NCBI GenBank assembly: GCA_016271365.2
Contig: CM028129.1
Span: 458,318,501 to 458,382,500 of the forward strand
Direction: 5' to 3'
DNA: 64,000 nucleotides
Source of the DNA: Neoceratodus forsteri
Taxonomy: Eukaryota > Chordata > Ceratodontiformes > Ceratodontidae
Part shown: positions 42,531 through 53,289 of the stretch, in pieces
Position numbering within the stretch: the first letter of the stretch is position 1
How the letters are laid out: the number at the start of each line of letters is the position of its first letter
Translations under genes and position numbers: made by a program
The notes under the pieces: generated by a model
What the model saw: the letters and a program-made list of their open reading frames with translations, nothing else
What the model was told of the DNA's origin: nothing
Databases searched by the model: none

Positions 42531-42778
42531 CACTTGCACAGTCAACATCTTGTGGTAGTAGCTGAGTTGAGGGCGCGGTCACTGTTGGGCGAATGCAGGG
42601 CACTCATCAGAAGGTGCATCCCTCATTCCCCATCAGCCAACATGACGATGACCTCACTCATCAGTAATGAGGTCACCAGATCTAAGAAAAGGTCCACAGC
42701 AATGAGAGCTAAGCTCTCATGCAGCGGGACCACAACCTCCCTATGTGCAGGTAACATGGCTGCAGTGACTGCCACCAT
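42531..42778. other. Unassigned sequence
   Basis: A plus frame (42501-42791) extends out of the LINE through ATGACGATGACCTCACTCAT and similar sequence, with no domain recognised. Nothing else seen. Confidence 0.35.
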
Positions 42779-42869
42779 CATAGAAACATAGAAACATAGA
42801 ATTTGACGGCAGATAGAGACCGCTGGCCTACCCAGTCTGCCCATTTTCCTACCTACTGGATAAGATGCA

Positions 42870-45783
42870 GATCCTAGTTAACCAGCAGCCTACTTCTAAT
42901 TACCCCACCCCCAGAATTGCCTTATGGCTGTCCCATGCATGCTTGAATTCCACCACTGATTTTGACTCCACAACCTTCTCCGGAAGGCTGTTCCATGCAT
43001 CCACAACTGTCTCTGTGAAAAAATACTTCCTTAAATTACCTCTGAGCTGCCCCCTCTATCTTCAAATTGTGCCCCCTTGTTCTTGCACACCTCTTTTTTT
43101 GAAAGATGCTACCCTCTTGGACTTTGTTGATTCCCTTGAGGTACTTGAAAGTTTCTATCATGTCCCCCTCTCCTTCCTTTCCTCAAGGCTATACATATTA
43201 AGCTCCTTAAGTCTCTCTTCATATGTCTTCCGGTGCAGACCCTGCACCATTTTAGTTGCCCTCCTCTGGACAGCTTCCATCCTGTCTATGTCTTTGCGGA
43301 GACTGGGTCTCCAGAACTGCACACAGTACTCCAGATGGGGTCTCACCAGCTGTCTGTACAGAGGGATAATAACTTCCTGTTTTCTACTGGTGATGCCTCT
43401 CCCTATGCATCCCAGTATCCCCCCAGCCCTCCTTGTTGCCCTCTCACATTGCTTGCCCACCTTTAGGTCATCTGATATGACTACCCCCAGGTCCCTTTCC
43501 ATTTTTGTTGTTGTTAGTATCTCACCCCCCATTGTGTACTCTTCCCTTGGGTTTTTGTTTCCCAGGTGCATTACCTTGCACTTCTTAGCATTGAATCTAA
43601 GCTGCCATACATTTGACCATTCCTCTAACCTTGCAAGTCCCTTTTCATCCTTTCCACCCCACCCTGTACATCAACTCTGTTGCAGATCTTAGTGTCATCT
43701 GCAAAGAGACATACTTTCCTTCCAGTCCTATCGCAATGTCATTTATAAAGACATTGAAGAGGACCGGTCCTAACACTGAACTCTATGTGTACCCCACTAG
43801 TAACCTTACTTTCTTCTGAGACTCCATTTACTATTACCTCTGTGTCCTATTCTCCAGCCAATTCTTTACCCAGGCTGTCATTTTGGGAACCACTCCCAGG
43901 CTGGCTAACTTGTATATTAATCATTTGTGTGGGACTGTGTCAAATGCCTTGCTAAAGTCTAGGTAGGCCATGTCCACAGCCCCTCCTGATCTACTACTTT
44001 GGTCACCCAGTCAAAGAAATCTATCAGATTTGTCTGGCATGACCTTCCCACTGTGAATCCATGCTGCCTAGGGTCCTGTGCCCTCTGGCCTCTAGATACT
44101 CGACAATTCTTTCCTTCAGAAGTGATTCCATCATTTTCCTTATCACTGAGGTTAAACTAACAGGTCTGTAGTTTCTTGCTTCTGCCTTGCTCCCACTTTT
44201 GTGAAGGGGAATCACATCTGCCCCTCCAGTCCTCGGAACCACGCCATCCTCCCACGATTTGTTAAAAGGGTAGTCAGTGGTGTCACTAGTTCTACCCTTA
44301 GCTCTTTTAGAATTCTGGGATGAATCCCATCAGGCCCCATTGCTTTGTCCACCTTCAGTTTTAAGAGTTCTTTCAGAACCCTTTCTTCTGTAAATGGGCT
44401 GGTATCAACTTCCTATCCAGCGTGCAACTACTGTTTGTTTTATGTACCTCCCTCTTCATTTGTAAATACTGAGCAAAATATTTGTTTAGTATCTCTGCCT
44501 TTTCACAGTCTCCTCTGCCCACCCTCCCTCCCCTTTATTAAGCCTCACTATCCTCCCTTGGTCTTCCTTTGCTCCTGATGTACCTATAAAAGGTTTTATC
44601 CCCTTCTTAACTGAGTTGGCTATCTTTTCCTCGGTTTGGGCCTTTGCTGTTCTGACTGCCTTCCCAGCCTCCTTTTGCTTTAACTGATACAGTTCTCTGT
44701 CCTGCTCCTTCTGTATTCCTTGTACTTCCTGAATGCTTTTTCTTTTCTTTAACCTTCACTGCCACTTCCTTTGAGAACCATAGTGGTTTCTTACATCGTC
44801 TTGTTTTGTTTATTTGCTTCCACAAAGGCTCGTTACCTCTGTGATGGCAGTTTTATTATTCCCATTGTTCTTCCACCCTCCTTCATGCCCATTTGCTAGT
44901 GCATTCCTTAGGCACTCACCCATTTTGGCAAAGTCAGCCTCCTAAAGTCCAGTACTTTTGTCTTTGTATGGCTTGACTCTATTGCTGTGTTTATTGTGAA
45001 CCACACTGTTCGATGGTCGCTAGTTCCCAGATGGCTACCCACTTCTGCATCTGTGATTCTCTCTCCATCTCCATTTGAGAGAATCAAGTCTAATATTGCT
45101 CCTCTCGAGTGGGCTCCAGTACTAGTTGTCTAAGGCATGCCCCTGTAGGGCATCTAGAATAACTGCACTTTGAGTGGCAGCTGCAACTGCACTCCAGTTA
45201 ACATCTGCATATTCAGATTACCCATCAGCAATATCTCCCTTTTCTGCCATTCTAAGTATACTTTCTATCATTTCCTGTCCATTTCCTCCCACTGAGAAGG
45301 GGTCTGTATACAACCCTGTAAGTATTGGGTGCCATTGCCGGTCTCCAAATTTACCCACAGTGCTTCTTCTCCTCCCTGTTTACCCTTTTGTTCTGTTGCT
45401 TTTATTCCTTCCCTTATGTAAAGAACTACTCCTCCTCCGCTTTTACTCTCCCTGTCCCTCCTGTAGACAGTGTATCCTGGTATGTTTATGTCCCAGTCAT
45501 GGCTTTCTGTGTACCATGTTTCTGTGACTGCCACAATATCCAGATGTTCCTCCTCCATCAAGGCCACTAATTCAGGAAGCTTGTTACCCAGACTACGGGC
45601 ATTGGTACTCATTGCTCTCCATTTTTTGATGGCTTTACCTTCTGTTGCAGCATCCCCCACTGACCGTTCTACCTTGGTCTTTTTCTTATTTAGTACCCTG
45701 TTTTGTAGGGAGAGGCTGGGATTTTCCTGCTGCTTGTCAGTGCCTCCTCCTTTGACTAGTTTAAAAGCTTGCAAATGAAGCAT
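42870..45783 (-). pseudogene. CR1 ORF2 (endonuclease and RT)
   Basis: Frame 45268-45783 (171 codons) is the endonuclease: STNARSLGNKLPELVALMEE, then DIVAVTETWYTESHDWDINI and SGGGVVLYIREGI. Around 44.7 kb KKPLWFSKEVAVKVKEKKK marks the linker. Frame 44024-44242 shows DVIPLHKSGSKAEARNYRPV and SLTSVIRKMMESLL (RT). The F-A-D-D box is intact in the frame at about 43690-43715. Frame 43158-43571 gives RDLGVVISDDLKVGKQ, LEYCVQFWRPSLRKDI and RATKMVQGL; the C-terminus (KKYFLKLP region read on the opposite strand) ends near 42870. Target-primed reverse transcription is the family's role; this copy is broken. Confidence 0.9.
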
Positions 45784-45789
45784 TTAAAC

Positions 45790-46670
45790 CGATTGCTCAA
45801 AAGACTTGTTCCCTTCCTGGACAGATGCAGACCATCCTGCCAGTATAGGCTGGTGTCCCTCCAGGTGGAACCCCAGTCCCCAATGAAGCCAAACCCCTAT
45901 GCTCCACACCATTATTTCAACCATTCATTAAACTGCATGGTGCCAATTACCCTCGCCTCCCCATGCCTTTGACAGGCAGCACCTCTGAGAAGGATACTGT
46001 GTGTGCTACTTGTCTTAGGTCCCTCCCAACTCTGCAATGTCCTCCTGCACTGCTCTAATCTCATGATGAGCCAAGTCATTTGTCCCTAGGTGGACAATTA
46101 CGTCCAGCTCAGAATCCTTGCAGCTGTTCTCGTGATCCTGAAGATCGCTCCTGTCCCTCCAAGCCATGGCACCAGGCAGGCACCTTACTTCAGTTTTCCC
46201 AGCTCCCTCAGTTCTATACCCCACACTGAGTCCCCACCAGGAGCTGCTTCCTTCCTGTGGTGTCCTCTGCCTCCTTCCTGTGGGCCTCCTTGTGACAGTT
46301 GTCATCAGTCTTCTCTGCAGGTGCATCCATAGGGAGCTATGCTCCCCAGAATAGTGTGTAGGATTGTGGAGTGGAACAATTGACTGGGTGTGCCTCTGTT
46401 CCACCCTCCTCACCCTCCCTGAGCCCACTGTGGTCCAACTGCTGTGCTTTCTTCGCAACCTCTGAGGTAGTGGTGGTGGCGCTTAGTGCTCCTGGATGGG
46501 GAGGTTCCTTCCTACTGTCCAGTGTGGCCTGGGGAAGGTTCTCATTACTGTCCAGTGCAGCCTGATGACGGGCAACTTCCTCCCTCAGGGCAGATAGTTG
46601 TTGCAAATAGGGCAGCATCTCAGCTTCCAGAAAGACTCCCAGAAGACTGCTGCCCCACAGCCATTCCACT
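45790..46670 (-). pseudogene. CR1 ORF1 (coiled-coil start and SGNH esterase)
   Basis: Frame 46337-46669 (110 codons) starts MEWLWGSSLLGVFLEAEMLP, then YLQQLSALREEVARHQAAL, likely coiled coil. Frame 46015-46458 carries EVRCLPGAMAWRDRSDLQ and LDVIVHLGTNDLAHHEIRAV, the G-x-N-D block III of SGNH hydrolases, followed by a truncated end. The G-D-S block is not intact. The same V-R-C-L-P-G-A block is in the 12.4 kb CR1. Function in the CR1 life cycle is not settled. Confidence 0.82.
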
Positions 46671-46693
46671 GCACTACTCCCACATGTTTATCT

Positions 46694-47106
46694 AGTTTTT
46701 CTTTTTTTGCATTTGTGTGTGTGTGTGTGCGTGTGTGATTTGTTATATAGAAATATATATATTATACAATGTGTATGCTTATATTGTCAGTGCAGTGTGC
46801 TAGAGAGGATATGACAGTGAAATGCACCTTGCACTCTGAGGAAGTGATGTCAGAACCTCAGGTATAAAGGAACTATTTCCAGGGGTGGGTGGGTGAGGGT
46901 GGGAAGGGGTTGGGCCTAAACTGTGCCCTCACAAAACAATCAACTAAAAGCTCTCACCCACCGCTGTGATGAGTGCCTTCCTGTCAGCAAGATACCCTAC
47001 ACAACAATTTGACAGAGAAAGTACCCTGCTAATCAAACAGAGAAAATCCAGACATCCAAGTCAGACACAGGTAAACCTCTCCAGCCCCAAAACAGCCTGG
47101 TGGTTT
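46694..47106. other. Unassigned; (GT)n and AT-rich
   Basis: Contains a GTGTGTGTGTGTGTGCGTGTGTG run at about 46715-46738 and an ATATATATATTATA stretch at about 46752-46766. No gene recognised. Confidence 0.5.
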
Positions 47107-47848
47107 GTTAGCCACAAAGGAAAATCAAATATGCAGTTATTTCAGCCCTTCTGAGGATGCTGACAAGATAAGCAGTTTTAAAAAACCCCTTCCTGAATTA
47201 AAAACTAAACAAACACAAAGCAATACCACTTTAAAAGTGAGGAAAACTTCTCTCAGATGTAAGCAAGAGAGAGAGATTAGTTACAGATATTTAGTCCAAA
47301 ATAGTATATCCCAAGCAGCTTCTCAGTTGTTTCCAAGCACATGTACACAACTTGGAAGAAGATGGACTTCTGCCTCAAACAGGATCATACCACTAGTTTA
47401 TAGTAATTGAACAATGCTGAAATGGTCTAGCTAGACAAATGGCTGTGATGCAGACCTCTGACTTGTGAAGACAATTACCCCCACCTCAGGCTATGTCTGG
47501 CATCCAATTACAAACTGCAGCTTTTGCTATTTTGAATCACACAACCCCACCAAAAGTTGCAAAATATATTGATTGAGATTCTCACAGAATTCTAGTAATC
47601 AGTCCAGTTAGCCACAAAGGAAAATCAAATATGCAGAAGATAAGCAGTTTTAAAAAAACCCTTCCTGAATTAAAAACTAAAACAAACACAAAGCAATACC
47701 ACTTTAAAAGTGAGGAAAACTTCTCTCAGATGTCAGCAAGAGAGAGAGAGATTAGTTACAGATATTTAGTCCAAAATAGTATATCCCACGCAGCTTCTCA
47801 GTTGTTTCCAAGCACAACCTGTACACAACTTGGAAGAAGATGGACTTC
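47107..47848. repeat. Recent ~500-bp-spaced direct duplication
   Basis: Copy 1 (47107-47370) and copy 2 (47607-47848) both begin GTTAGCCACAAAGGAAAATC and end GGAAGAAGATGGACTTC. By eye they are about 97 percent identical. Copy 1 has about 24 extra bases (TTATTTCAGCCCTTCTGAGG and flank), and there are few single-base changes. The intervening 236 bp occurs once here. There are no LTR-like TG...CA ends, primer-binding site or coding sequence, so I do not call it an LTR element. Confidence 0.9.
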
Positions 47849-47864
47849 ATCATCTGTCACAATG

Positions 47865-48220
47865 CTGATGGTGGGAGCCCACTCCCCATCAGAATAATTA
47901 CCCCCCTCCCATGTACAATGTATGCTGAGGGGTGCCCAATCCCCTCAGCATCATGCACCCTCCAACAGTTTTTCTTTGCTGACGGGAGGCCAAATCCCCG
48001 TCGGTGTTTACCCTCATCTCCTTGTATTTTGCCAATGGTGGAGCCCATTCTCTGTTGGCATAATGGGGCCCCCCTTTGTTGTTTGCCAAGGTGCCCTTCC
48101 AATCCCCCTTGGCTCATGTGTCTCCCTCAGTATAAAGCAATGGGGGTACCCAATCCCCCATTGGCTACAAAATCCCTCCAAAACACTTAGGTGGCATGCT
48201 GGGAGTCCATCCCAGTGTGC
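47865..48220. repeat. Hairpin-forming minisatellite, seven ~55-bp units
   Basis: Seven consecutive units each contain a stem-loop. Stems: CTGATG..CATCAG plus GGGAG/CTCCC (47865-47892); ATGCTGAGGGG/CCCCTCAGCAT (47922-47951); CTGACGGG/CCCGTCGG (47979-48004, one G-T); TGCCAATGG/CTGTTGGCA (48030-48060); GCCAAGG/CCTTGGC (48085-48113); CAATGGGGG/CCCCCATTG (48138-48163); GCATGCTGGGA/TCCCAGTGTGC (48194-48220, two G-T). Centres lie 51-57 bp apart. Most loops share a GCCCAATC-like core. Stem sequences differ between units while pairing is kept. Confidence 0.88.
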
Positions 48221-48480
48221 TACTTGCCCTACAAAAAAAAAAAATGTCCCGCAATGGTTTTTTTTAAAACCTGTGAAAAAAGAAAATGGTCCCTCGCCAT
48301 CTCCCTGCCCTCTCCCGCAGCCCGTACCCACTCTTTGTGCACCCTGCCTCCCCACACCCCCCTCACCCCATACTTACCTCTGGAGTCCAGCGCAAAAATC
48401 TTCAGTGAACCGGGAACATGTCTGCACTCTTTAAAGCTGAACACAAACTGAAGAAATACCAGTAAGCTGTATAATGGCAT
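48221..48480. other. Unassigned; poly(A) run and CCC-rich
   Basis: An A13 run (about 48232-48244), TTTTTTTTAAAA at about 48260 and C-rich sequence. No gene recognised. Confidence 0.4.
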
Positions 48481-48514
48481 AAATAGGGTTTTTCAATTTT
48501 GGTGCATATCTCAG

Positions 48515-49640
48515 GCATTTTATTTAATTTTTGTACCACATTTTCAACATGGGTTATTGGGACCCTCCTCATGAATTCAGTCACTGTCATGGGGTATTAG
48601 GGTCCTGAAAGGTGATTTCACGGTCACTGCATGGAATCATCTTTGAGACCGAGTAACAAATGACAGTGCCACTGTTCATGGTGGGGGCTCTCAGAAAGCC
48701 TATGTTACAAATGTGGTGACAAACCTCCTAAATGGCTATTTTATGAGCTGCGTTGTGCTGTTTCCACGCACGCTCATAATGTCGTGAATTTGTAATATTT
48801 TCACTTCAGATTTTAAAATTGGCATTTTCCCACAACTCCTGATGAACAGTAGAGCTGTCATTTTACATATCCTACCCGAATGTGTTTTCGCATCCAGTGC
48901 AGAATAGCACAGTTGCTGTGCAAAATTAGTTTTCAGGACAGTTTAAGGAAATGACAGTGACACTGTACATGAGCAGAGGTCCTAAAATGCCTATGTTGAA
49001 AATTTTGGGGAACGCTCCATAAATGACTGTGTTGTAAGTGTGAGTTGCACAGTTTCCACGCACCTTGTAACTTCGAAATTTGCAATATTTTCATGCCAGA
49101 TTTTCAACACTGCCATTTTTTCACACCTCCTTATGAACAGTATAGCTGTCATTTTTCACATTCTGCCCAAAATGTGTTTCACACCTGTGGTGCACAATGG
49201 CATGGTTGCTGTGGAAATCAACTTTGGGACAGATTAACAAAATCACAGCACCACTGTTCATGAGGGAGGTCCCAAAATGCCTATGTTAAAAATGTGGCTA
49301 ATAAACCCCAAAAATAATTGGGTTATGGACGTGTATTACGCAGTTTCTATGCATGCTCATGATTTCACCAATTTTTCATATTTTCACTCCACAGTTTCAA
49401 TGTTGCCATTTTTATGCCTCCTTATGAACAATACAGTTTTCATTCTCCACATCCTACCCAAAATGGGTTTCGTCCCTGTGTCGCCAAATGGCATAGCCAG
49501 TGTGCAAAAACACCTTTCAGCTAACAAACTGATTGTGCCGTTTTTCATGAGGTGGGCTCACAAACAGCCCATGTTGAAAATTTAGAGTGAAAATTCCACC
49601 GCAGGCCTATGGTATTAGGGTTTCCAACTGTAGCACCCCA
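48515..49640. repeat. ~290-bp satellite with an inverted first unit
   Basis: Head-to-tail units are anchored by GACAGTGCCACTGTTCATG (48663), GACAGTGACACTGTACATG (48954), CACAGCACCACTGTTCATG (about 49242) and a diverged form at about 49530, so the period is 288-291 bp. Each continues with CCTATGTTGAAAATGTGG-like, CAGTTTCCACGCA-like and CTCCTTATGAACAGTA-like blocks. At 48515-48595 the same block occurs in reverse (read on the minus strand: CATGACAGTGACTGAATTCA, CATGTTGAAAATGTGG). The array therefore starts with a partial inverted unit head-to-head with unit 1. Confidence 0.88.
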
Positions 49641-50059
49641 CCGTGCAGAATGACAGGCACCAGGGATGTGACTTGGGATCATCAGATGTAATGCTTGCTC
49701 CATTCCACCCCCACCCCCACCCCACCCTGCAGCCACTGACAGGCATCGTGGTGTGCCTTGCACTGTTCAGCCACAAAATTCACCCCATTCTCCTATACTG
49801 CACCCATGTCAGCGTATTTTTTTATTGAATAGAGTAAATATAATGCCCAAAGACCCCAAAGCAGACCTGTCAATATCTACAGGGTAGGGTGAGGTACAAT
49901 GACATGAGAGTTATAGCTGATGACCCAAAGCCCCCAATGCCTGTCACTCTACAGGGTGGGGCTGGAGTTGGCATCACTTCAATACTTCACTGCCATTCCT
50001 ATTATGCATCTCTAGCTCTGGCAATGCCAATGCCAGTGAGACAACATTCGGCATTGACA
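49641..50059. other. Unassigned sequence
   Basis: A C-rich CCACCCCCACCCCCACCCCA run at about 49707-49726. No gene recognised. Confidence 0.4.
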
Positions 50060-50488
50060 AATGCTTGTCTTATTATGCAGTAAAAAAATGGAATGAGTTT
50101 CCAAACACCTGCTGTCTCAGTCTGCTCCTCTGCTCTGCCTCTAGGGGCCTCCTTGTGATTCCCAAGATGAGGCTAAAAATAACAGGTAACAGAGCATTTA
50201 GTGCCACTGCCTGCATCCTGTGGAATTTTCTATCTCCAGCTGTAAGGGAGGTCCCTTCTGTTGAGGTGTTCAAAGCCCACCTCAAGGCCTTCTTGTATAA
50301 CGGGGACTTCTAGGACTTTGCATGATAGTTCCTTCTTCTCCCTGAACTCCATCCAATCTGGCCCCTGGCTTTAACTTAGTTAGTATTTAATGACGATTAC
50401 AGTACCTATGAAATAATACTGAGTTATAGGGACGATTATTTGTTTTGTATATTATAACGTTATTTTGTATTCATAATTTATTTATTGT
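50060..50488 (+). mobile_element. L2-type LINE 3' fragment
   Basis: Plus frame 50065-50313 ends in GNRAFSATACILWNFLSPAV, then REVPSVEVFKAHLKAFLYN, the conserved ORF2 C-terminus of L2-type LINEs (G-x-R-A-F-S-x-x-A-P-x-L-W-N-x-L-P ... F-K-x-x-L-K-x-x-L). An AT-rich 3' UTR-like stretch with TAATGACGATTACAGTACCT follows. The foldback at 50489 interrupts the tail. Confidence 0.75.
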
Positions 50489-50736
50489 AAAATCACACAT
50501 GCCCCAGCATCATGGGCTGCATATGCAAATCACCACAGAATATTATGCTAGTTCAATTTTAAGCGAAATGCATGGTGCGAAAAGGCCTCTCACACAGTTT
50601 GCAAAGAGTGCCTTGCAAACTGTGTGAGAGGCCTTCGGCATCATGCATTTCTGCTTAAAGTTGAACCAGCATAATATTCTGTGGTGATTTACATGCAGCC
50701 CATGATGCTTTGCTTTGTGGGGGCATATGTGATTTT
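50489..50736. mobile_element. Foldback/MITE-type element with ~115-bp arms
   Basis: One near-perfect hairpin. The innermost 23 bp pair perfectly: AAGGCCTCTCACACAGTTTG and flank (50582-50604) with TTGCAAACTGTGTGAGAGGC and flank (50613-50635), loop 50605-50612. Pairing continues outwards through GCATGATGC/GCATGGTGC, ATAATATTCTGTGGTGAT, CAGCCCATGATGC and the ends AAAATCACACATGCCCC / GGGGCATATGTGATTTT. Arm identity is roughly 85-90 percent. No coding sequence. Target duplication not determined. Confidence 0.9.
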
Positions 50737-51365
50737 GTATTTCAGCGAACTTGGCTTCCTGGCCAAATGCCCTTTGGGTAACCATTGCCTCAGTGCTTGC
50801 GCACAGAGGTTCTTTGTCATTTATTTATTGTGTTCTGCATGTAATTTTAATATTTTCAGCACGCAGAGCCTCCCGGATGGGTGTCTTTTTAAATAAAAAT
50901 TATCTTGCCTTGCCAAAAGAGATCAGAGTAGCCCCATCCCTATGAATGTTTAGACAAAAGTTGTTAAGTCATCTGTCACGTATGTCTATCTGCAAATGTC
51001 ATGAAACGTTTATGCAAAGATATTTATTTTCAAGAAGATGGTATGAGTTTTTTTCAAAGAGACTAGACTAGCACATCCCTTTACACTTTTAGATATATTT
51101 TTCAGTAACTTGCCACCCATGTTTTATGCAAATGTAATTTGTGCAGTGATGTTTACTGTATATGCTGAATGAATCCGCCTTATATATTTTTCATGTTAAA
51201 TTGAATTTGTATGATTATTTGTATGTTTTTGTAAATAATGTGTAACTTGAGATATTACTAGTGGATAAGTTGTGTTTTATTGAAAACACCCAGATCATGC
51301 CTGTAAACAGACCTTTTTGGTCTAGTGTACTAACCCAGTAAACAAATAAGATCGACTGAATTGAT
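50737..51365. other. Unassigned; possible L2 tail near 51300
   Basis: Mostly AT-rich. GGTCTAGTGTACTAACCCAG (about 51320-51340) resembles the L2 3' end at 57990-58010 (GTCTAGTGTACTTACCTGG), so an L2 tail may end here. No gene recognised. Confidence 0.4.
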
Positions 51366-51432
51366 TGAAGGATGTTGGGGTATATTGAAAAGGGTTTCAA
51401 TAGCAAGAGAAAAGAGGTAATACTACCTCTCA
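51366..51432 (+). mobile_element. CR1 fragment, left part
   Basis: Plus-strand GMLGYIEKGFNSKRKEVILPL matches CR1 RT G-x-L-G-x-I-x-R-G-I-N-S-R-K-x-E-V-V-L-P-L. The continuation (Y-R-x-L-V-R-P) is at about 58110, 6.7 kb away, so one CR1 was split here. Confidence 0.7.
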
Positions 51433-52120
51433 ATAGTTTGTTTGTTTATGTCTTTATTTTTGTGAAACAGTCTGTTTGGTGTAAGATCTTCCTTGTCTTA
51501 AGCGGGCTGTACAGTTTGCTGGGTGGCTGGTATATGTTCACATATATCCTGAGGGGCATCAAGGGTGCACTGGCTTTTATTTTTGACTGCACTACCAGCA
51601 TAGGTATCCCTGTATACTGTACTGTTTTTGTAAATCTGTTACAGGTGACCTGCCTAATATAGCATCGCACGAGTGCTCACTAACTTAGGGGCTTAGTTTG
51701 TGCTCTTGTGGAGGTAGGAGCTCAGAACTATGTGGTAATAATAGGTAATAATTGCTGAAAACAGAGTGGTATCAGGTGTCTGGTAGTGGTGTGGGAATCA
51801 CCAATGGCTGCGGATTGGGGGCCAGTGATTAGCACTGATCTGTACCATTCCCCTCGGTCAGTCTGCCACTGGTATGAACATGGAGAACCCTCAGCACCTA
51901 TTTAAGCTAATACCACTGCATCCACTTGTGTGCACATTAGCCTGTGGTTCTCCTTACTGTCTTTGGCATCCCCTGGTATACTGGTGTAGATATCCCTAGA
52001 GCGGGAGAACCATGGGGCACTTGCTCCCAGCTGGTGGTAACTAACTTCACATTCTCCAACCTATTAGTGGAAGGCAGACCTCCTCCCTGGGTTCTCTAAA
52101 GTCTTGACCTGAGGTGCTTT

Positions 52121-52743
52121 TTGTGCCCTGCATGTCTGGTCAGGAGATATGGCTGCAGGGTGCATGCCAGGGATGGCTCCCCTTCCCTAAAACATCTCCT
52201 ATGGATACTTCTGGTGACCCTTGCACTATCAGGTGACATCGAGCTAAACCCTGGTTGCCTTGCCAAACAGCCCCTGCTGCTCTGGGCAGGACAGCAGTCA
52301 AAGGGCTGAAAACAGCCCATCTCAATATCCATAGCATCCTGCCCAACCTGGCAGAACTACTTTCTTGGGTCACCCACCACACCCCTGACATCCTTGGAAT
52401 AACAGAAACCTGGCTTAAACCCACCATACCAAACTCTGCATGTGCCATCCTGGGCTATGACATCCTCAGGCTTGATCGCCCAGGAAAAAAGAGGGAGGGT
52501 GGCATCTTGGTCTATTATAGAAGCCTCCTTAACCTGTCGGTGCTACCCTGTCCACAACCTGTGCAGTCCCCTTGCAAGTTCCTGCACACGGTGCTGTTGC
52601 TCAGGATGACCAAAAAGATACATGTTGTATTCACCTACCATCCCCCTAAGGGCAGCCTGAGGTTGCCTGTCCTCCTGGACACTGTAGGTGCTGTGACCCA
52701 ACATAATGAATTAATTATCCTAGGTGATCTCAACCTAAACTAG
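52121..52743 (+). pseudogene. L2 ORF2 endonuclease
   Basis: Frame 52121-52309 carries a hydrophobic stretch then SGDIELNPGC. Frame 52255-52743 (162 codons) is the endonuclease: KTAHLNIHSILPNLAELL, HTPDILGITETWLKPTIPNS (catalytic T-E-T-W), REGGILVYYRSLL, VVFTYHPPKGS and HNELIILGDLNLN (I-L-G-D-L-N block). A stop at 52741-52743 replaces the Trp that usually follows. Later endonuclease blocks appear in other frames (TNQGAYQVS, about 52800-52830). It nicks the target for priming in active relatives. Confidence 0.88.
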
Positions 52744-53289
52744 CTCTGTAGCAACTCCAAAGCATATGAACCACTCCTTGCTGGTCTCTCCCTCTCACAA
52801 CTAATCAAGGAGCCTACCAGGTGTCCACCTAATGGTGGAAGGAGCTCTCTCCTGGACTGGGTCATGACAAATCGACCAGAGAGGATCAGCTCATCGGGCA
52901 TCCTCCCCAACTCCATCTCAGACCACTCCCCCATGTACGGGGTGTGGAAGATTCCTTCTCTGAAAATCCCACTTAAAATTATCCAGGTCTGAGACTACTC
53001 AAGGTTTGATCTTGGCTCCTACCATGCTGATCTCCAGCACACTGACTGGTCAGCATGTGGAATGCCCAGGACTCCTCATCAGCAGCCAGTCACTTCCTCA
53101 GTACATTCAGAGTTCTGCAGGATAAACATGCCCCTTCATCAGATGGAGGGTCAGGGCTCAGCGACAAAGTGGCTACATGGTAGTCTGCTAGCCCTCATGA
53201 AGTACAGAGATAAGTGCTGGGCAAAATTCAAGGCCACGGCAGACCAGACCATATTTCTGCAGTACAGGAATCTCAGAAATTAGTGCAAG

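Larger units (their letters stand above)
42779..46693 (-). mobile_element. CR1 LINE, nearly full length, both ORFs
   Basis: The best-preserved CR1 here, 3.9 kb on the minus strand. 3' end at 42779 with ATAGAAACATAG repeats (CR1 octamer tail). ORF2 occupies about 45783-42870 and ORF1 about 46670-45790. The order is esterase-bearing ORF1, endonuclease, RT and tail. Frameshifts divide ORF2 into at least six pieces. It resembles the 2416-3409 and 34733-35196 copies closely, so a single CR1 family was active. Confidence 0.93.

Noticed and set aside
42865..43692. 275-codon plus-strand ORF
   Set aside because: It is the antisense of CR1 ORF2; the minus strand carries the RT motifs.
47107..47848. 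Pair of LTRs of a retrovirus-like element
   Set aside because: The two copies lack TG...CA ends, a primer-binding site, a polypurine tract and any coding sequence between them (only 236 bp).
47865..48220. CRISPR or tRNA cluster
   Set aside because: The units lack a conserved repeat of CRISPR length and have no cloverleaf or anticodon arm. They are single stem-loops.
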